Below, piece after piece: positions 6,240 to 7,370 of a DNA stretch of 7,370 bases (its first letter is position 1; each line of letters opens with the position of its first letter). This stretch comes from Pedosphaera sp. (GTDB lineage Bacteria > Verrucomicrobiota > Verrucomicrobiia > Limisphaerales > UBA9464). Both the position numbers and the translations under genes were made by a program. The stretch covers positions 1 to 7,370 of the forward strand of contig SIAZ01000180.1 in assembly GCA_009695405.1 (NCBI GenBank), given 5' to 3'. A model generated the notes under the pieces. That model searched no databases, was not told where the DNA came from, and was given only the letters and a program-made list of their open reading frames with translations.

Positions 6240-6692
6240 ATGGAAAACAATGCCCGTTTGTTCGTAGGCAATCTGTCCTATCAGACCCTAGAGCGTGATA
6301 TACAGGATCACTTCGGTGGAGCCGGTGTGGTCACCAACGTAAACCTGATGCTGGACCGTGTTACCGGTAAGTCCCGTGGTTTCGCCTTTGTCGAATTCAG
6401 TTCTTCTGACGAAGCCAACAAGGCCGTGGAGATGTACCACGGCAAAGAACTCGGTGGTCGTCCTTTGACCGTCAATATCGCACGTCCTCGTGAAGAGCGT
6501 CCGGGCGGCGGCGGCGGCGGTGGTGGCGGATACCGCGGCGGTGGCGGCGGTGGCGGCGGTGGCGGGTACCGCGGTGGTGGCGGCGGCGGCGGTGGATTCC
6601 GTGGCGGCGGCAGTGGCGGCGGCGGATGGCGCGGAGAACGCGGCGGCGATCGCGACCGTGGTGACCGTGGCGGACGCAGCGATCGCTTTTAG
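6240..6692 (+). CDS. Glycine-rich RRM-type RNA-binding protein
   Basis: This 150-residue protein has one RNA recognition motif followed by a glycine-rich tail. It resembles bacterial Rbp proteins and eukaryotic cold-inducible glycine-rich RNA-binding proteins. RNP2 is LFVGNL (7-12) and RNP1 is RGFAFVEF (46-53), with RNA-stacking aromatics at Phe8, Phe48 and Phe50. The RRM ends near residue 82. Residues 89-150 are glycine runs broken by YRG, FRG and WRG units, then an Arg/Asp-rich end (GDRDRGDRGGRSDRF). Such tails are disordered and often aid RNA binding or condensation. The gene has its own leader and a strong terminator, so it is probably monocistronic. The role is likely RNA chaperone or cold adaptation; the exact target cannot be read from sequence. 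Confidence 0.95.
   Translation: MENNARLFVGNLSYQTLERDIQDHFGGAGVVTNVNLMLDRVTGKSRGFAFVEFSSSDEANKAVEMYHGKELGGRPLTVNIARPREERPGGGGGGGGGYRGGGGGGGGGGYRGGGGGGGGFRGGGSGGGGWRGERGGDRDRGDRGGRSDRF
6504..6626 (+). repeat. GGC/GGT triplet-rich low-complexity tract
   Basis: This stretch of the RRM gene is nearly all glycine codons (GGC, GGT, GGA, GGG) from residue 89 on. It is interrupted by three aromatic-Arg units and one Ser. It comprises imperfect repeats of a poly-Gly block plus TACCGC or TTCCGT. Changes by whole codons would keep the frame, so length variation between strains is likely. Confidence 0.85.
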
Positions 6693-6716
6693 TCTAGCTT
6701 TCGTCTGACTTTCATG

Positions 6717-6746
6717 GCCCGCCGGCTAGCCGGCGGGCTTTTTCTT
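6717..6746 (+). terminator. Strong rho-independent terminator of the RRM protein gene
   Basis: GCCCGCCGGC (6717-6726) and GCCGGCGGGC (6729-6738) form a perfect ten-pair GC-rich stem around a central TA. The stem is followed on the plus strand by TTTTTCTT (6739-6746). It begins 24 bases after the RRM stop codon. On the minus strand no T run follows the stem, so it should act mainly rightward. Confidence 0.95.
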
Positions 6747-6792
6747 ATCAAATTCTTAGGTTAGTAGAGAGTGATCCATCTTGTTCTATTCT

Positions 6793-7353
6793 TTAGACAG
6801 TGACACTGACTTCACTTGAGCAAATTCGTAAGGGAACTTCGACAAGTTGGCGTAAGAGATCTGATTTCTTTTCAGCAACCTCTAGCTCAGGTCCGATTTC
6901 AGCTTTGTTACAGATTTGTAGGGTCCATCCGTCGCCCCATGGCTCAATCCGCACCGATGAGACCCTCTGCAGATGACGACAATCTAATCCATCAGCGATC
7001 CTTAAACAGGCAGCGAGCCAGAGGGTTCGAGAACGCAGACACGCGCGGAGTCGAGAGAATTCGAGATGATCATCCGAGGGAAGAGCCTTGCGGTGATATC
7101 GTACTACAGCGGCCACTTGATGGATTTGGTCTGGATTAAGCGATTGCCACGGAAAGCCTGAGATAATTACAGCGGAGGCTTTGTGGTGGCCTTTTCCGTG
7201 CGGTTGAGTGAGTGACCAACCTGAGGTTGCTTCGATTTCTCGGACGGAGAGTAAGAGGAATCCTATACCATGGAATCCATCATCAAAGACTCCCCTACAA
7301 AAACGCGCCGGAAGTTCGATAAATCGTTCAAATGCGAGGTCGTTCGCAACTGG
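6793..7353 (-). pseudogene. Ppx/GppA family C-terminal (HD-like) domain, probably broken
   Basis: The minus strand codes 186 residues up to a stop at 6793. Several parts look like the C-terminal domain of exopolyphosphatase/GppA proteins: GHHKASAVIISGF, VRYHRKALP, LAACLRIADGLD and EVAEKKSDLL. That family hydrolyses polyphosphate or pppGpp and is about 500 residues with an N-terminal ASKHA phosphatase domain. The frame opens after TAA at 7356-7354, and no ATG, GTG or TTG occurs until GTG at 7116. That start would give only 107 residues and cut off the conserved HHK segment. Where a HDIG-like motif is expected the sequence reads REIEATSGW. The four codons before the TAA (LTAR) stay in the same frame, so a nonsense change is possible. 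Its upstream part lies beyond the window. A short real protein from 7116 cannot be excluded. Confidence 0.6.
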
Positions 7354-7370
7354 TTATCGAGCGGTAAGTC

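Noticed and set aside
6490..6708. An alanine-rich plus-strand frame within the RRM gene
   Set aside because: It is the shifted reading of the GGC repeats, giving polyalanine; the glycine frame continues the RRM domain.
6816..7139. A 107-codon plus-strand frame opposite the Ppx/GppA remnant
   Set aside because: It has no recognised motifs, while the minus strand shows clear Ppx/GppA C-terminal motifs.

Overview
The window looks like bacterial chromosome from the PVC superphylum, most likely Verrucomicrobia. I infer this from family resemblance only: an RNase HIII with an AESD-type active site like chlamydial enzymes, a tyrosine recombinase with the NGLRH and GNSP variants I associate with Verrucomicrobia and Planctomycetes, a tmRNA tag ending in LALAA, and general weakness of Shine-Dalgarno sequences. 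No database search was possible.

Layout. Bases 1-1262 (minus) hold most of a tyrosine recombinase gene whose last codons lie beyond the left edge. Only 63 bases separate its start from the 3' end of a complete tmRNA gene, ssrA (1326-1678, minus). This is the usual arrangement of an integrative element inserted at the 3' end of ssrA, so position 1326 is probably the boundary between an island on the left and core chromosome on the right. Next come trpB (1795-3015), a release factor 3 gene reduced to its C-terminal half (3045-3830) and mutY (3809-4975). All three are on the minus strand, in the transcription order mutY, 'prfC, trpB, probably one operon. A 98-base divergent spacer separates mutY from rnhC (5074-6039, plus; RNase HIII). 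After a 200-base leader follows a glycine-rich RRM RNA-binding protein (6240-6692, plus), closed by a strong intrinsic terminator (6717-6746). The right edge carries, on the minus strand, the C-terminal HD-like part of a Ppx/GppA family protein. It is interrupted by an in-frame stop and lacks a usable start codon.

Themes. The core part concerns nucleic acid quality control and translation: tmRNA rescues stalled ribosomes, MutY repairs A:8-oxoG mispairs, RNase HIII removes RNA from RNA:DNA hybrids, and RF3 normally recycles class I release factors. The most unusual locus is mutY/'prfC. The RF3 GTPase domain is absent, domains II-III remain open and conserved, and the MutY stop codon overlaps a possible GTG start for the RF3 remnant. 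This looks like a deletion junction that left a translationally coupled stump. I see no CRISPR array, toxin-antitoxin pair or defence cassette, and no convincing wholly new system.
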